DNA of 64,000 nucleotides, taken from the NCBI GenBank assembly GCA_034766995.1, contig CM068315.1:50919162-50983161 (forward strand), in the 5' to 3' direction. The stretch is from Acanthacorydalis orientalis (Eukaryota; Arthropoda; Insecta; Megaloptera; Corydalidae). The position numbers and the translations under genes were made by a program. Of this stretch, positions 1 through 12,106 are shown in pieces. The notes under the pieces were generated by a model, which saw only the letters and a program-made list of their open reading frames with translations, did not search any database and was not told the origin of the DNA. How positions within the stretch are numbered: the stretch's first letter is position 1; the number at the start of each line of letters is the position of its first letter.

Positions 1-509
1 AGGTCACTAATCTCTAATGAGACAATCTTCTAATGAGACTAAATTTATAACTCCTTTTTTGATTAAAAAAATGCGGTTGTTCAAAAATCAGGAAAATCCC
101 GTTTTTTTTATTTGGAAACCTATAACAATTGTGAACTTGAGAATTGGCTTGAATAATATTTTTTTCAAAAATTAATCATTGAAAAAAAGAGTATAAAAAT
201 TTTCGAGACTACGTTATTCACATGCACTGCAAAAAATTTAAAATTCTGTGTGCAGCGATATTTTTTGATTCATTGGTAAGTTACTTTTTTCCTGTCAAAA
301 AATGATTGGTCACAGCCAAACAACAACGCTAATTTTTAATATCTAAAAAATTCATGTTCTGCATCTTTCGGTGAGAATACCGTCAGATCATTGTTAAACA
401 GCCAGTATGTAGTTTGTAAAGCAAATGGAAGAGACCAACGTCCAGGTACAAGAAGTGACCTATGTGAAACTGTTTTGTGCATACTTGTTATATTATATTG
501 TGAATATAC

Positions 510-520
<11 letters not shown>
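1..520. other. AT-rich stretch, no gene seen
   Basis: TCTAATGAGAC occurs twice within the first 40 bp. The rest is moderately complex AT-rich sequence with no motif I can name; the short frames at 391-631 run into the TA tract. Confidence 0.5.

Positions 521-521
<1 letters not shown>

Positions 522-568
<47 letters not shown>
522..568. repeat. (TA)n after (TACA)n
   Basis: About 47 bp of TA, preceded by TACA units from 507. It forms the left flank of the 573 element. Confidence 0.95.
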
Positions 569-572
<4 letters not shown>

Positions 573-646
573 TATGGACGATGGAAAATAATTTCGGTTT
601 TTTTTATGAATTTGAAGGTCATCAATTATAATTATTTTTTGACCAG

Positions 647-650
<4 letters not shown>
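573..650. mobile_element. Miniature mariner-type element of about 78 bp (MADE1-like architecture)
   Basis: The left end (about 573-606, containing GGAAAATAATTTCGG) resembles the mariner inverted repeat seen at 52093 and 45211. The right end (604-650, containing TATGAATTTGAAGGTCAT then AATTATTTTT) matches the 3' end of the mariner derivative at 51536-52093 almost base for base over about 40 bp. Both ends therefore lie within 78 bp with no coding interior. This is the architecture known for human MADE1, an 80 bp derivative of Hsmar1; here that is an analogy in form, not evidence of human DNA. TA tracts flank both sides (522-568 and 649-683), consistent with insertion at TA. The ends have diverged, so the copy is old. 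Confidence 0.6.

Positions 651-683
<33 letters not shown>
649..683. repeat. (TA)n
   Basis: About 34 bp of TA, the right flank of the 573 element. Confidence 0.95.
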
Positions 684-685
<2 letters not shown>

Positions 686-1208
686 GATTGTGAGTCTGTA
701 CACATGTTTATGGATGTTAAAAAAGTATTAACTGTGCTATACAGAATAAATATATCTAATTTATTGATACAACGTCAGGAATTTCAAAGGGAGAATAATG
801 ATTGTGGCAAAACTTTCTTGGTTTTAATCTAATAAAATCGACAAGTTCAAATGGCTTTCATAAATTAAACAAACTTGTGTGACAGAAATATTTAATCTTG
901 TTCGAAGTTTCAGATGAAGTTTGTCTAAAGATTTGCTTAAGTAATTTTAATTACAAAAGGGATTTTAATGGATGAATTCCCTTTTTGTATTATCGTTTTG
1001 TGAATCGTAAAAGGAAACAGAGATTATACAATTAATAGAGTTTTGATTATAATACAATGTGTTGAATGCAACTTTGATATTCTTTGATTTATATATATAT
1101 ATATATATATATATTACTATTGTTAATTTGTATGTTAACTTAAATATACAGTCATATTGTTTCTCTCTCTTTACATAAATGTCTATAACGACATATATAA
1201 CTGATGTT

Positions 1209-1216
<8 letters not shown>

Positions 1217-1272
<56 letters not shown>
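1217..1272. repeat. (TA)n, 56 bp
   Basis: About 28 uninterrupted TA units after a TATGTGTA lead-in. A shorter tract lies at 1091-1114. Confidence 0.95.
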
Positions 1273-1277
<5 letters not shown>

Positions 1278-1850
1278 GATGATTATATTATTAAATTTTA
1301 TTAACATTAGTCTTCAGTAATTAAATAAATGTTTATTAAATATGAGATAATTTTTAGAAATTGTTTTTTTGTTTGAACTTGTATTTATTAAATATATAAT
1401 TGAGTAGTCATTTTCGAAAATAAAAAAAACCTAAGTAGTTTGAAATTTATCATGATAAAAGATTATGTATGATAAAAGAACGATATTTGCAACACATTGT
1501 ATATTATAATCATTTGAATCCAACAATGAATAATAATTTACATATATCTTTATATTTTCAATGTGTGTTAACTGTACGTAAATTAAGTTATAGATTTATA
1601 TATATATAATATAGTTATTAAAATCCAGATTTATAAAAATGAAAATATTCTTCATGAAAAGAATTATAATGTTTATTGCATGTTTTAACACTATTGCGAA
1701 TGCTTCATGCTAGCGCATTTTGTAAAAAAAAACGCCATTCTAGTTGAACGCACATTTATTATAACGACGATTATTATTTGTGTTTGTGACGTGTATTTTA
1801 ATGGTGCATTTTTGAAATATTAATTATATGAAATCTACTTTTCTGACTTG

Positions 1851-1852
<2 letters not shown>

Positions 1853-1922
<70 letters not shown>

Positions 1923-1950
1923 ATTTGTGTGTGTGTATTTGTGTGTGTGT
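1853..1950. repeat. Compound (TA)n(TG)n
   Basis: About 50 bp of TA change directly into about 48 bp of TG broken by two TATT steps. Confidence 0.95.
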
Positions 1951-2549
1951 TCATGTTCGTAAGAAATATTGCATTTTAAATTTATTTTTTCTATAGATTT
2001 GTTATAACAATAATGCTTTTTTTCTAAAGATTATTATTCAGTACACCGTTTGTATTACACTTTAATGCAAGTTTTTTCTTATTTAGAATTTGAACATACA
2101 TGTATTTATCAATTATATAAAATAAATACAAATTAACGTTTTGTATACTTCGATTCATAAATACTAAACAACAACGTTATCTCGGCCAGTAAAACACTGA
2201 AATTTAAATTTGAAATTCTACCTTGCTCGAATGTTGAACAACAGGACCTTTGAAAACTTGTGTTAATTTAATAAAACTGGTAAACACTTCACTAGCCAAC
2301 GCTAACTTCAAATACTATCAGTTTGTTGGTGCATGTCCATTCTTTGAAAGTAACATCAAAGCATGTAAATAACAAACTAAATACCTATTATGTCAAACTT
2401 ATAAATTTAATAAAATGTTGGTATGTATTAGATTTACATAATGTATAATTAGTATTTAAAGTGATTCTCATGTAACCAGAAAATTCAATGAATAAAGTTA
2501 TTTAATAATGTAGTTATGTTTGCTCTATTTAATAGAATTATACATAATG

Positions 2550-2556
<7 letters not shown>

Positions 2557-2593
<37 letters not shown>

Positions 2594-2619
2594 TTATATA
2601 TATATATATATATATATAT
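2557..2619. repeat. (TA)n with TTTA interruptions
   Basis: The TA tract carries two TTTATA interruptions, and a TG lead-in precedes it. It ends 19 bp before the 2638 element. Confidence 0.93.
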
Positions 2620-2637
2620 TATTTATGTATATATGTA

Positions 2638-2740
2638 GGTGATAAAAATTAGGCATTGACATAAAAGTAAAAAATACAAATTTTTTTTCATTTTTACTTT
2701 TTTTTTAATACTTTTATCTGGAAGTCTAAATTGAATCACC
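2638..2740. mobile_element. Small inverted-repeat element, 103 bp, GGTGAT family copy 1
   Basis: The left end GGTGATAAAAATTAGGCATT and the right end read on the minus strand (GGTGATTCAATTTAGACTTC) are imperfect inverted repeats of about 30 bp. Both arms continue with ATAAAAGTA. The interior is only T-rich spacer. A TA (2636-2637) precedes it and TA tracts lie close on both sides (2557-2619 and 2741-2908). A second copy lies at 47169-47365. The short length and absence of coding make it a MITE-like non-autonomous element. Confidence 0.7.
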
Positions 2741-2786
<46 letters not shown>

Positions 2787-2804
2787 GTACGTATATATAT
2801 ATAC

Positions 2805-2845
<41 letters not shown>

Positions 2846-2908
2846 TATATATATAAATATATATATATATATACATGTATATATATATATATATATATAC
2901 ATACACAA
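2741..2908. repeat. Long interrupted (TA)n/(TACA)n tract
   Basis: About 165 bp of TA with ACAT, GTAC and AAAT interruptions. It starts at the right end of the 2638 element. Its long Tyr-Ile open frames are repeat artefacts. Confidence 0.95.
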
Positions 2909-3509
2909 ATATGTGCAAAATTAGTTTTTAATATTTTTCTACGTTTAGTAATCTATTTTCTATAGATTATGGATATTTAGGTGTCGGTAAGATTCATTTG
3001 TAGATGTCTCCATATCAATTTATAAGAAAACTAACGTTTACTTGAAAGTGGCCAGAATCAATACGAAATATGAGCAGAAGAATGAAAGGATAATGATTTT
3101 CTGACAAGATATTTGACTTTTTAACATTGTTCACATGTTTATGTGTTATGACTTTGACATTAGTATTTTCAGATATATTCTTATTATATTCATAATTACA
3201 GTCCATTTGTCAATGCAATATATAAAAGAACGTAAAATATACTAAACGGTATAATCAAAGAAATACACATGTGTAAAAGAGAACTCACTAGAAAACCAAT
3301 AACAGCCACATTACAATCCATTAAGCGTATAAAATTCACATTATCTGATAGTATCTATAAGACGGCACAAAAACACGAAAACTGAAGGATGAACGAGCCA
3401 TAAATAAAGAAACACAAGCGCGAATTCTTTCATTACCATAAAAAATAATGGTCTTTTCTACAACCATTAAATCTTCATGACCTAAATTTGTTTTGCTCCG
3501 TGAAAATAG

Positions 3510-3800
3510 CAGCGCTTTTCGCTGATAGCGGCGCCACATCTCACACATAAGTTACTGAAAGTAAGCACAAATCTGCGCGACGGCGACTGCTACTGTACCA
3601 GTCAGACTTGTGGAAAACTTCAACAGCAGTATATTGTCTACTGCCGAGGGCTCCGTGACGATATCAGTGATACATTACGTGTGCACGCCTGTGCTCTCTG
3701 CTATGTGTATGAGCTGTTACCACCATTCCTTGTATTGTTTCTGTCTTCAGACATAACACTATCCACGTTCTCAACAATAATTTCGTGTTCACTCTATTAA
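3510..3800 (+). other. 97-codon open frame without ATG in a GC-richer islet
   Basis: The plus-strand frame stays open from after a TAG at 3507-3509 to TAA at 3798-3800 and includes LRDGDCYCTSQTCGKLQQQY and GLRDDISDTLRVHACALCYV. It has no start codon, so it could only be an internal exon. CAG-GTAATG at 3811-3819 has splice-donor form but lies after the stop. The islet could equally be a noncoding first exon or a conserved regulatory element. No family is recognised. Confidence 0.15.
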
Positions 3801-4190
3801 TCTTAGCTACCAGGTAATGCTTTACGAGAAACGAAAATTGAATACCTCTACAAATTGAAACAAATTAAAATACGAAGAGCAAACTCAAAATGGGAAATTG
3901 TCAACTTAACACTTGTTTTAAATTAAATTAACAAGACTTGAGGTGTGTACATTGCTTTAACTTCCAAAGAATTGAGTTTCTATTAAATACGAATAATAAT
4001 TGTTGAATAAACTACTTAAATAAATTTAAAAGTGTTAATGTATTTTTTTTACATACATTAACAATTTTATTTGTAAGCTAATATATTTAATATAATACAC
4101 TTTTAATGTGTATTATTTTTCATACTTGACTATATAGTACTCAGATTTAAAATCTATAAAAAAGATACACTTTTACTTGAATAAAAAAAC

Positions 4191-4238
4191 AGTAACTCTC
4201 ACATAAAGTAACTCTCACATGAAGTAACTCTCACATTT
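4191..4238 (+). repeat. 16 bp minisatellite, three copies
   Basis: AGTAACTCTCACATAA, AGTAACTCTCACATGA and AGTAACTCTCACATTT follow one another with a period of exactly 16 bp. Confidence 0.92.
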
Positions 4239-6733
4239 AAATTTAAGAATAAATTTTATAAATAAAAATATCGAATGTATTTCTTCCAAATAAAAATGTT
4301 AAGTAAATACAAAGTTGTAAATGAGTTTCTACATATGAAAATAACATTGAAATTTAACTAAAATAGAAAAGACGAATTAAGAAGAAAAAATACTTTTTAA
4401 ATACAAATATAATATTGTATTAAGTATGATTTGGGTATATAAGAAAAGAAGCATATATTTCAATTTTATTTTAACATAAGATTCAAAAATGTACATTCGA
4501 AAAACTGCTCTAATCTGAAATGCAAACTCTGAATGTGAGAAAACTTACTGCCTACATCTCAGTATGACAAGATTTGAGTTTCGATTACACCCTTTTATAA
4601 TCCCATATCAACTCAACCTTCGTCCTATGCTAATATTGAACCACTTGCTAAAAGAGAGTGGACTCGTGAGAATCGAATATGTCTTCTTCTCAATAATAGC
4701 AGCCCAGATATTAAATGCATATCTAAATGCGCATGCAATTAGATTTTGATTTAATCATTTTATTAAGCTGCTATAGAAATCTTAATGCATGGTTAAATAT
4801 TTTCTAACAAATAATATCACTGAATGGTTTGGTTCAGACGAACATACAAAATAATACAATTGTATTTAATTTATAAACTGTGTGTAATACGTAATTTTAA
4901 GATATTTTTCTTTCTATGTATATATATATATATATATACATATATAACTAAAGAACTTTTTTCCTATTTATAAAAAATAGATTTTTAATATTTTTCATTT
5001 TTAAGAAAATGACAAAATACTTTACAATGTCTTATTACAAATATAAAAACATTATTTAAGCAATTGAAAATATAAATATTAAATAATTAAAAAATATAAG
5101 ATAAAAAAATTTAAAAAATTCAAATTTTAACTAAATAAATTATTACGAAAATTCAAACTGTCTCTTGTGTTAGTTTTTCTATAAAATTATTTTTTGAATA
5201 AGGAATATATATGTACAAATGACATAGGGACTGAAATATAATATTGTCTTTTTTCAAAAATGATTTTGGATAATTAGTTTTAAATTAGTTGTTATAAATT
5301 AGAAAACACTTGTTTTTTTTGTTATGTTTATATATGTTAATTATGTTTTCTATACGAAAAATGAGAATGGAAGATGATTATTGAAATTTAATGGAAAAAT
5401 TATTAATCGCTTGTTAAAATTATTGTTGATAACGAAACAGTATATTTATCAGTAATATTTTATTTTATACCAAAATCAGCAAATATAAAAAAATATAATT
5501 ATGACTATTGTGTAGAAATATATTATCTGTCTTCGAAATTGTGGCTACTCAGTAAATTTTCTTTTTATGGTTTGGTATAGATGGGAGAAGGTGGTTAATG
5601 AGCTTGTTTACCTTTCAAAAGTCAGAATTTGCTAGAAGGTATATAATGATATATTTACATTTTATTGACTTTTATTAAATTATTATTCTTTTAAGAAAAT
5701 TTCACGGATAAAAAGAAACGTATGTTTGATATTTATGAATGCTTTTTATGAGTAAATTATGTAAACAGTTAATATAATTGATAACAAATAATAAACGAAT
5801 GAGTGAACAAATATTAGTTATAATAATTTAATTGGAATTAAGATTAGATTGTTATTTTTTTACTGCGGTTGCGAAGAAAAATATCGAAGATAATATCAGA
5901 ATTTAAGACACAAGTTCACATAATACTTTGATTTGCTATAATTTCACTGCCGGTTTAAGTAGGATGAAAGAGAGGATATTATTTACATTTACTGAATACT
6001 TTTTCAGTTAAAATGGAAAAAAAGCATTTATGAAATTCTGTTTCGTAATTAAAAACGATTTATTACGTTCATTCGTGACAACTAAATAGAAGAAACGAAA
6101 AAGATGCTTATTACTGAAATTTAAATTTTATCACTGCCTCCAAACAAATCTAAAGAAGTGCACAACATATTTTTGCCATAATTACAACTCGAGACTCGAC
6201 CCGTTCATTCAGATTCACCCGATTATTAAAACTTTTCAACAGATACAAGTACACGGGGTATATTACTTTTAAAACGGCACACTCTTGTAATACACTGGAG
6301 AAGGTATCAAAATCTGGTAATATTGACAAAACTCCTTATTTGAACTGATCTCTCATGGAAAAAACTTTGATGATGTTTGTTCTACACGACCTCGATCGTA
6401 GAGTTCATTTTACAAGGGAAAGAATAATATTGATCTACTGACGAGAGAGTTTCTCGATATCAATCACGGTTTTCTGCTTGTTCTTTTCGCTTCGATGTTT
6501 TAATTTGTTCTGTTTAAGTAGTGATGATAATATTTACTTGCGATATGGAAAAATTAATAAAATTTTATAAACTCGCCATGAATATTTATTATATGAATAT
6601 TACTATTGAGATATGTTCGTGTATCACTTGTTCCACTTATTAAGTACAATTACTAATTGAAAATCTTGTCAAGTGTTCTCGGGCATGCTTGTTTTCGATA
6701 ATACTTAATTAAAGGTCAAGAAACAATAATTAT

Positions 6734-6785
6734 AATATAGTTTTATTAAAAATATATCTATCAAATATAGTTTTATTAAAAATAT
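6734..6785 (+). repeat. 30 bp-period local duplication
   Basis: ATATAGTTTTATTAAAAATA occurs at about 6735 and again 30 bp later at about 6765, with only ten unrelated bases between. Confidence 0.85.
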
Positions 6786-7184
6786 GTTTTATTAGTTAAG
6801 AATTATTATTTTCAATTGATAATTAATAATTATTTCGATTTAAAATGTTATCCAAAATTAAACTTAATAATCATTTTACATACATTGAAAAACTAAAATG
6901 AAATTAAATTACAACTCTCTTATTTTAGATGTTATAGTTTAATAAAAATGTTTATTTTTATAAAAATATCCAAACCTTCATTACATGCTTACTGTTATAA
7001 TTGTTTATTTTTGTTTTCAATTCAGAAAAAATTACCATAATATTTCAATGTCTACCATTTTCATTATTTTAAAGAAAAATTAGTATTTTGTGAACATGCA
7101 AGTATAAAATTTATATGAATTTTCAAGGTGAGATCATTATTAAAAATAATAATACAAATTTGTCACTAAAAATAATTATCTTTA

Positions 7185-7188
<4 letters not shown>

Positions 7189-7247
<59 letters not shown>
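7189..7247. repeat. (TA)n, 59 bp
   Basis: An uninterrupted tract followed by more complex sequence to about 7480. Confidence 0.95.
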
Positions 7248-7250
<3 letters not shown>

Positions 7251-8517
7251 TACATTTAAATATTTGAATGGTATATGAGGAGTGATTAAAATCCTAGTCC
7301 TTTTTGAACACCAAACCAAGATATAGTAGTAACGAGGGATTGAGTGCCGCATCTTTATGACGCAACAGGATTTCTGTAATCCATGGAAACATGACCAGCT
7401 GCCAGTCATCAATATAAACTAATCGAAGTGGTTTGCAGCCAATGGCCGTTCAATGTTACGAATAAATTGTACTGAATCATAGGAGTACAAGTACCGAGTT
7501 CAAAGTAAATATAAAACAAAACACATTTACCGGTACAAATCTATACATATGGTTAATTGAAGTGAATTGATTCAGTCTATACACAAATTATAAACAAAGG
7601 TGTTTGTACATAAGTGTAAAATATATGTATTCCTTTAGATGATTATTTATTTTAAAATTTTGTCAGAAAAAGAGGACAATTTATATATATATATATAGTA
7701 TTATATTTAAGAATAAGTTTAAATAAATTTCCAATCATAAATTAATATAATAAAATGAATTCTGTGATAGAAAATAGTTCAATTAGTATATAATGTTAAA
7801 TATATAAATATGACTGTACATTATGTATTTATCAACATATGATAGATCACTGGGAACAAATAAAAACTAAATGTCAATCTAAATTCAACAATACTCTTCT
7901 TTATGTAAAGTGCATTAAAATATTAAAAACATTTTCGACAAAACATTACTGTTCATATTTTTGAAATTCATATTTTATATCATTTTTAATTTTAGTACTA
8001 TTTATTTATTTAAAAAAAAAACATTTTTCTAAACATTTGACATGAATTGATTTTAGTGTTGTTATACTTTTTATTGATTTACTTTGTTTATTACTTTTAA
8101 TAAAAAAAAATTTTTTTCAGGTCACGGATAATATTCTTCTAATGGTCACAATATGCTGTATGAAAGGTATTTATTAGCCCTATCAATATAATATTATTAT
8201 TTTTAAAACGTATTTTGGTATTAAACGGAGTATAAATCGAGTCATTAAGTCATTAATTCTTTTTATTTATTAAATTATACAGATTTTTTAAACGCGTACA
8301 ATAATTATTAATGATTTACATAAAGTGCCATAATACATTCACCTTTTCGAATTTACTTCGATGTGGACAACTTATTGTCTTTTTATACAACAATTATAAT
8401 CTTATTTTGAAAATAGAACTTTTGTTTTAAATATTTGAAAGTAAAATTAATCTTTTTAAATATTTTTTTATTTTAATTTTTTTCTAAAAATTGCAATTTT
8501 TATTATAATTTATTATA

Positions 8518-8518
<1 letters not shown>

Positions 8519-8563
<45 letters not shown>

Positions 8564-8635
8564 CATTTTTATTTATAAACATATATGTTTGGATGTATAT
8601 AACTTATAATTATTTCTCATTCTTAGAAAAGATAT

Positions 8636-8675
<40 letters not shown>

Positions 8676-8709
8676 TTACATGTATATATATATATATATA
8701 TGTATATAT
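8519..8709. repeat. Two TA tracts, 8519-8560 and 8635-8709
   Basis: The first is pure. The second carries GTATA, TTACATG and TGTATA interruptions and runs straight into the left end of the 8709 element; another short tract (9100-9118) follows that element. Confidence 0.93.
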
Positions 8710-9099
8710 CGAACCCCTGGAAGAACAATGATGTTAATGAAAAAACTTTGAAAATGAAAAAATGCATCACAAATTTTAAAAATAATAAATTGTTCCTTCT
8801 GAACAATGACGTAATTTTAATATACTTGATTATTGGCAAAGAGCATCAAAGAAAAAAGTCTGGAGAAACAATGATGTAATTGGGAGGTACTTAAGTTATG
8901 AAAAGGGTTGTTGTAGGATATCTAAATAATAAGGAACAAAATCAGACTAGAACTATGAAGTGTCATTTAGACTTAAAAAATGCGTTATTAGTGTTTCCTA
9001 AAAATCATCTAATTCACATCAAAATTGAAAAAAGTTTAAACGCGATTTTCCACAAATTTATGCTTTTACTCTGATTTCATTGTTATTCCAGGGGCGCGC
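8709..9099. mobile_element. Inverted-repeat element, 391 bp, ends in CCCCTGGAA
   Basis: The left end CGAACCCCTGGAAGAACAAT (8710) and the right end read on the minus strand (GCGCGCCCCTGGAATAACAA from 9099) are inverted repeats of about 25 bp, with TA beside each (8707-8708 and 9100-9101). The sub-terminal block A-G-A-A-C-A-A-T-G-A-T-G-T-T-A-A-T recurs as direct copies inside (about 8719-8739, 8807-8826 and 8861-8881). No transposase motif is visible. TA tracts abut both sides. This is a MITE-like element of a family I cannot name. Confidence 0.65.
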
Positions 9100-9829
9100 T
9101 ATATATATATATATATAGTCTTAGAAGGTTTTCAAATAACTTTAATTTTGCTAGATATTGCTATATAGAATCCATAGGTTTAGACAAAATATTATTACTG
9201 GACTTATTTTTTTATATTTAGTTGTGTTCAAACGATAAATAGCTAGAGGATGATACTTAAAATAAACCTAAGTTATAACAAATGATTTTAAATCTCTAAT
9301 TAATTGCGTTATTGATTTCTATCATATAATTTTAATTATAATTTTATAAAATCATTTTTATTCAATTAATACAGATAATAAGTTTATTAAATTTTAATAC
9401 TATACAGATAATGTTTATAAAAAATGATTAAAAAAATTCCTTATTAAATGGAAAATGTAATTTTAAAAACTATCTTTTAGCTCAGACTTCATCTTAGAAA
9501 TAAATATATTGATAGATACGATTTTCTCCAAAATATCATTTTGAATATAAATCAATAAAATTAAATTATGAAAATTATAATTAGATAAAAAAATAGTTTT
9601 GAAGTGTTAAAACTACAAAAACTATTTTCAATAAAGTTCAATCGAATATGAGATTAGTGGACTAAACGATTATTCAAGAAGAATTTATCTGATAGTCGAA
9701 TTTCTGGTAATTCTGAAATATCCAAAAATTACAACTTGCATGGTTTTCATTAGTTGCAGAATTGAAGTATACTTCGTGTTCTAATAAGAACGTAGTATAT
9801 AACAATTACAATAAAAACTAATACCTGGG

Positions 9830-10060
9830 CATACATATCCCACGAATCGTTGACTATTTGCCATCAATATAAGCACGGTGGCGTATTTCGTGGTCGGGTT
9901 TGAGCTTTATGGAGGAAGCCAACAAGCCGTTTAACTTTAAGACTTAACCCAGCTTATGTACACGATGCGCGACATAACTTCTCGAATTACACTCACACAC
10001 GCGACCGAACGCATAAGGGAAACTTCCGAATCCAATGTGATGCAGTTTATCGAAAGGTTG
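9830..10060. other. GC-richer islet
   Basis: Contains GCACGGTGGCGTATTTCGTG (9873) and GATGCGCGACATAAC (9964), with several CpGs, in otherwise roughly 75-80% AT surroundings. No convincing frame. Candidate conserved noncoding element or promoter. Confidence 0.35.
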
Positions 10061-10479
10061 AAACATTAAAAGTTACACTAAAAGAATTATATAGAGACAG
10101 TTCACGAGCCACCGATTTTTATTATATACATTATTCTCGTCAAAATCGATTTTATTAAATATATATACATGTTTAAAATTAAATTCACGACGATATTATA
10201 TATATATATATATATAAAATAATTTTAGAAATAATTTATAACAATTTTGATATAATTTATGAAATTGATTTCAATACAAGGAAGTTGTTTGAAGTGAATG
10301 ATTATTAAATATATATATATATATATATGTTCGCAATATTAAAAAAATCAAACATTTGTGATGAATTTGTATAAATTTTCATAAAATACTACAATAAACA
10401 GAATTCGTTTTCATACAGTGAATGATTAATGTATGATCTCGATAAGATTTTAATGAATAAATTGAGAAGGAAACTTTTG

Positions 10480-10880
10480 GTTTACAAATAAGTTGCTCTG
10501 TTATGTCCAATGTATGAATTACAACATGGAATTGTCAAAGTTAGTGTGGAAAACTTGTTCAATTAAACTGGGATTTATTAAAGATCCCATGCGCCATCTT
10601 GAAAAGAACAGACAACCCAATTATGAAACTCATTTCAATGGAATGTCCTCCTCACAAGTCAAATGGCAGCTGTCAAGTGTCGCGGAGTGAACACTATATA
10701 AACGCTTGGTCGAGTTATGAATGGTTTAAAAATATGAACATTTTTTGCCCTACTACAGCTGGCTCCATATTAATGTTTAATAATAACTTTTATGAGTGAC
10801 AGCAGTGAAACCTAACTTTGTATGTTCAGAAACGCATCCGTACTGAACACACATGATGGGCTCGGGAGACTGCTGGAAGT
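10480..10880. other. Islet with TATA-box-like motif
   Basis: GCGGAGTGAACACTATATAAACGCTT includes CTATATAAA (10694-10702), which fits a core promoter TATA box, but nothing coding follows. Two overlapping short plus-strand frames (10493-10690 and 10599-10799) have no family resemblance. Sequence from 10900 to 11260 is plain AT-rich. Confidence 0.3.
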
Positions 10881-11262
10881 CCAATTTTTTTTAGATATCC
10901 GATATAGAATGCATTCGTGAACAAATTAGGAATTATCTAATAAAAACTATATATAGTTTATTAGGATGAGCTAAAAAACTATCCGATATTTTGAAAGACT
11001 TATTTCCTGTTAAATGTTATTTTAATTTAGTATTTTCGAAAGTTATCTATTTTTTCACTAATAAAAGCAAACACTCATACAGCCATGTATATATTCATTT
11101 GAGTCTAAAAATGTCCAAATTTGTTAAGATTAAAAATATAATATTATGGCGTACATGTTTTTTTTTAATTTTCTTAAATATAGTATAATATTTCAAGTCA
11201 GTAAATTTCTCGAAAGAAGCTAAAAAATATTCATTTAAATACATTGCAAATATTCTAGAAGT

Positions 11263-11263
<1 letters not shown>

Positions 11264-11295
<32 letters not shown>

Positions 11296-11297
11296 GT
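11264..11297. repeat. (TA)n with one TG step
   Basis: 34 bp of TA interrupted once by TG at 11281. Confidence 0.93.
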
Positions 11298-11931
11298 AGT
11301 ATAAAAATGCTTTTATATCAAAATAATTGAAAAAGTCAAATACTTTAATTAAAAATAATTTAACAATTTGCTTTTTCTAACTTAAAAATATGATTTATTC
11401 ATTTAAAATTTGATCTCATTATAAAAAAAATATTTATCAATAAAATTTTAACCAATAATTTGTTTTGAATCAAAAGTATATTATTTGCCGCATACATTAA
11501 AACTAAACAATCAAAGTATTTTCTGGTGTTAAATATACTTCACAATACTGATATTTCTTATTGAAATGTTTTAACTAAGTGTGTGCATTGTTATGATATT
11601 ACAAGTCTAAAAAAATCAATAGCAAACTTGTTATGTAAATTATATGAATTGTATATTTCATACAAGACTTGAAATATAAACAAAATGTGATTTTATCTTC
11701 ATCATTTTTTTGAAACGTACATTGTTATTGAAATTGTTACTAACAAAATTCAGAGGCCAAGTTTTTCTGTAATACCAATGGTATTAGAATTTAATTTTAT
11801 TTATAAAAAAGGATACCCATTAATGGGCGTGCAGCTGTTTATATAAAAATTTATATACTTAGATTTTTTAAGTACCAAAAGATGTAATTATGAAAAAATG
11901 TCTTTTGTTATAGAAAAATATAAATTAATGC

Positions 11932-11933
<2 letters not shown>

Positions 11934-11971
<38 letters not shown>

Positions 11972-11979
11972 AATATATA

Positions 11980-12041
<62 letters not shown>
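11934..12041. repeat. Double (TA)n, 108 bp
   Basis: A 35 bp and a 57 bp TA run are separated by GTAAATATATAATGTG. Confidence 0.95.
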
Positions 12042-12044
<3 letters not shown>

Positions 12045-12106
12045 ATGTACAACTCCGTCAGTTATTATTATTTTTTATTTAAAAAAAACTGAAGTATGAA
12101 TATTTA

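Larger units (their letters stand above)
3820..7188. other. AT-rich desert with one islet at 6180-6500
   Basis: Apart from the two minisatellites and a short TA run (4918-4946), only 6180-6500 has ordinary complexity (CGAGACTCGACCCGTTCATT, CGACCTCGATCGTAGAG). No open frame of note crosses it. Confidence 0.5.

Noticed and set aside
2726..2918. Long Tyr-Ile open frames on the minus strand; the same at 7182, 8573, 25816, 29009, 34286, 50778 and 60557
   Set aside because: They are translations of TA/TACA microsatellites, open because the repeat contains no stop in some frames. They are not proteins.
10694..10702. Confident promoter call for CTATATAAA
   Set aside because: TATA-like words are expected often in this composition. 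No initiator, transcript or downstream gene supports it.
11816..11827. Perfect palindrome CCCATTAATGGG as a regulatory site
   Set aside because: A 12 bp palindrome is likely by chance in 64 kb of this composition, and nothing nearby supports a role.
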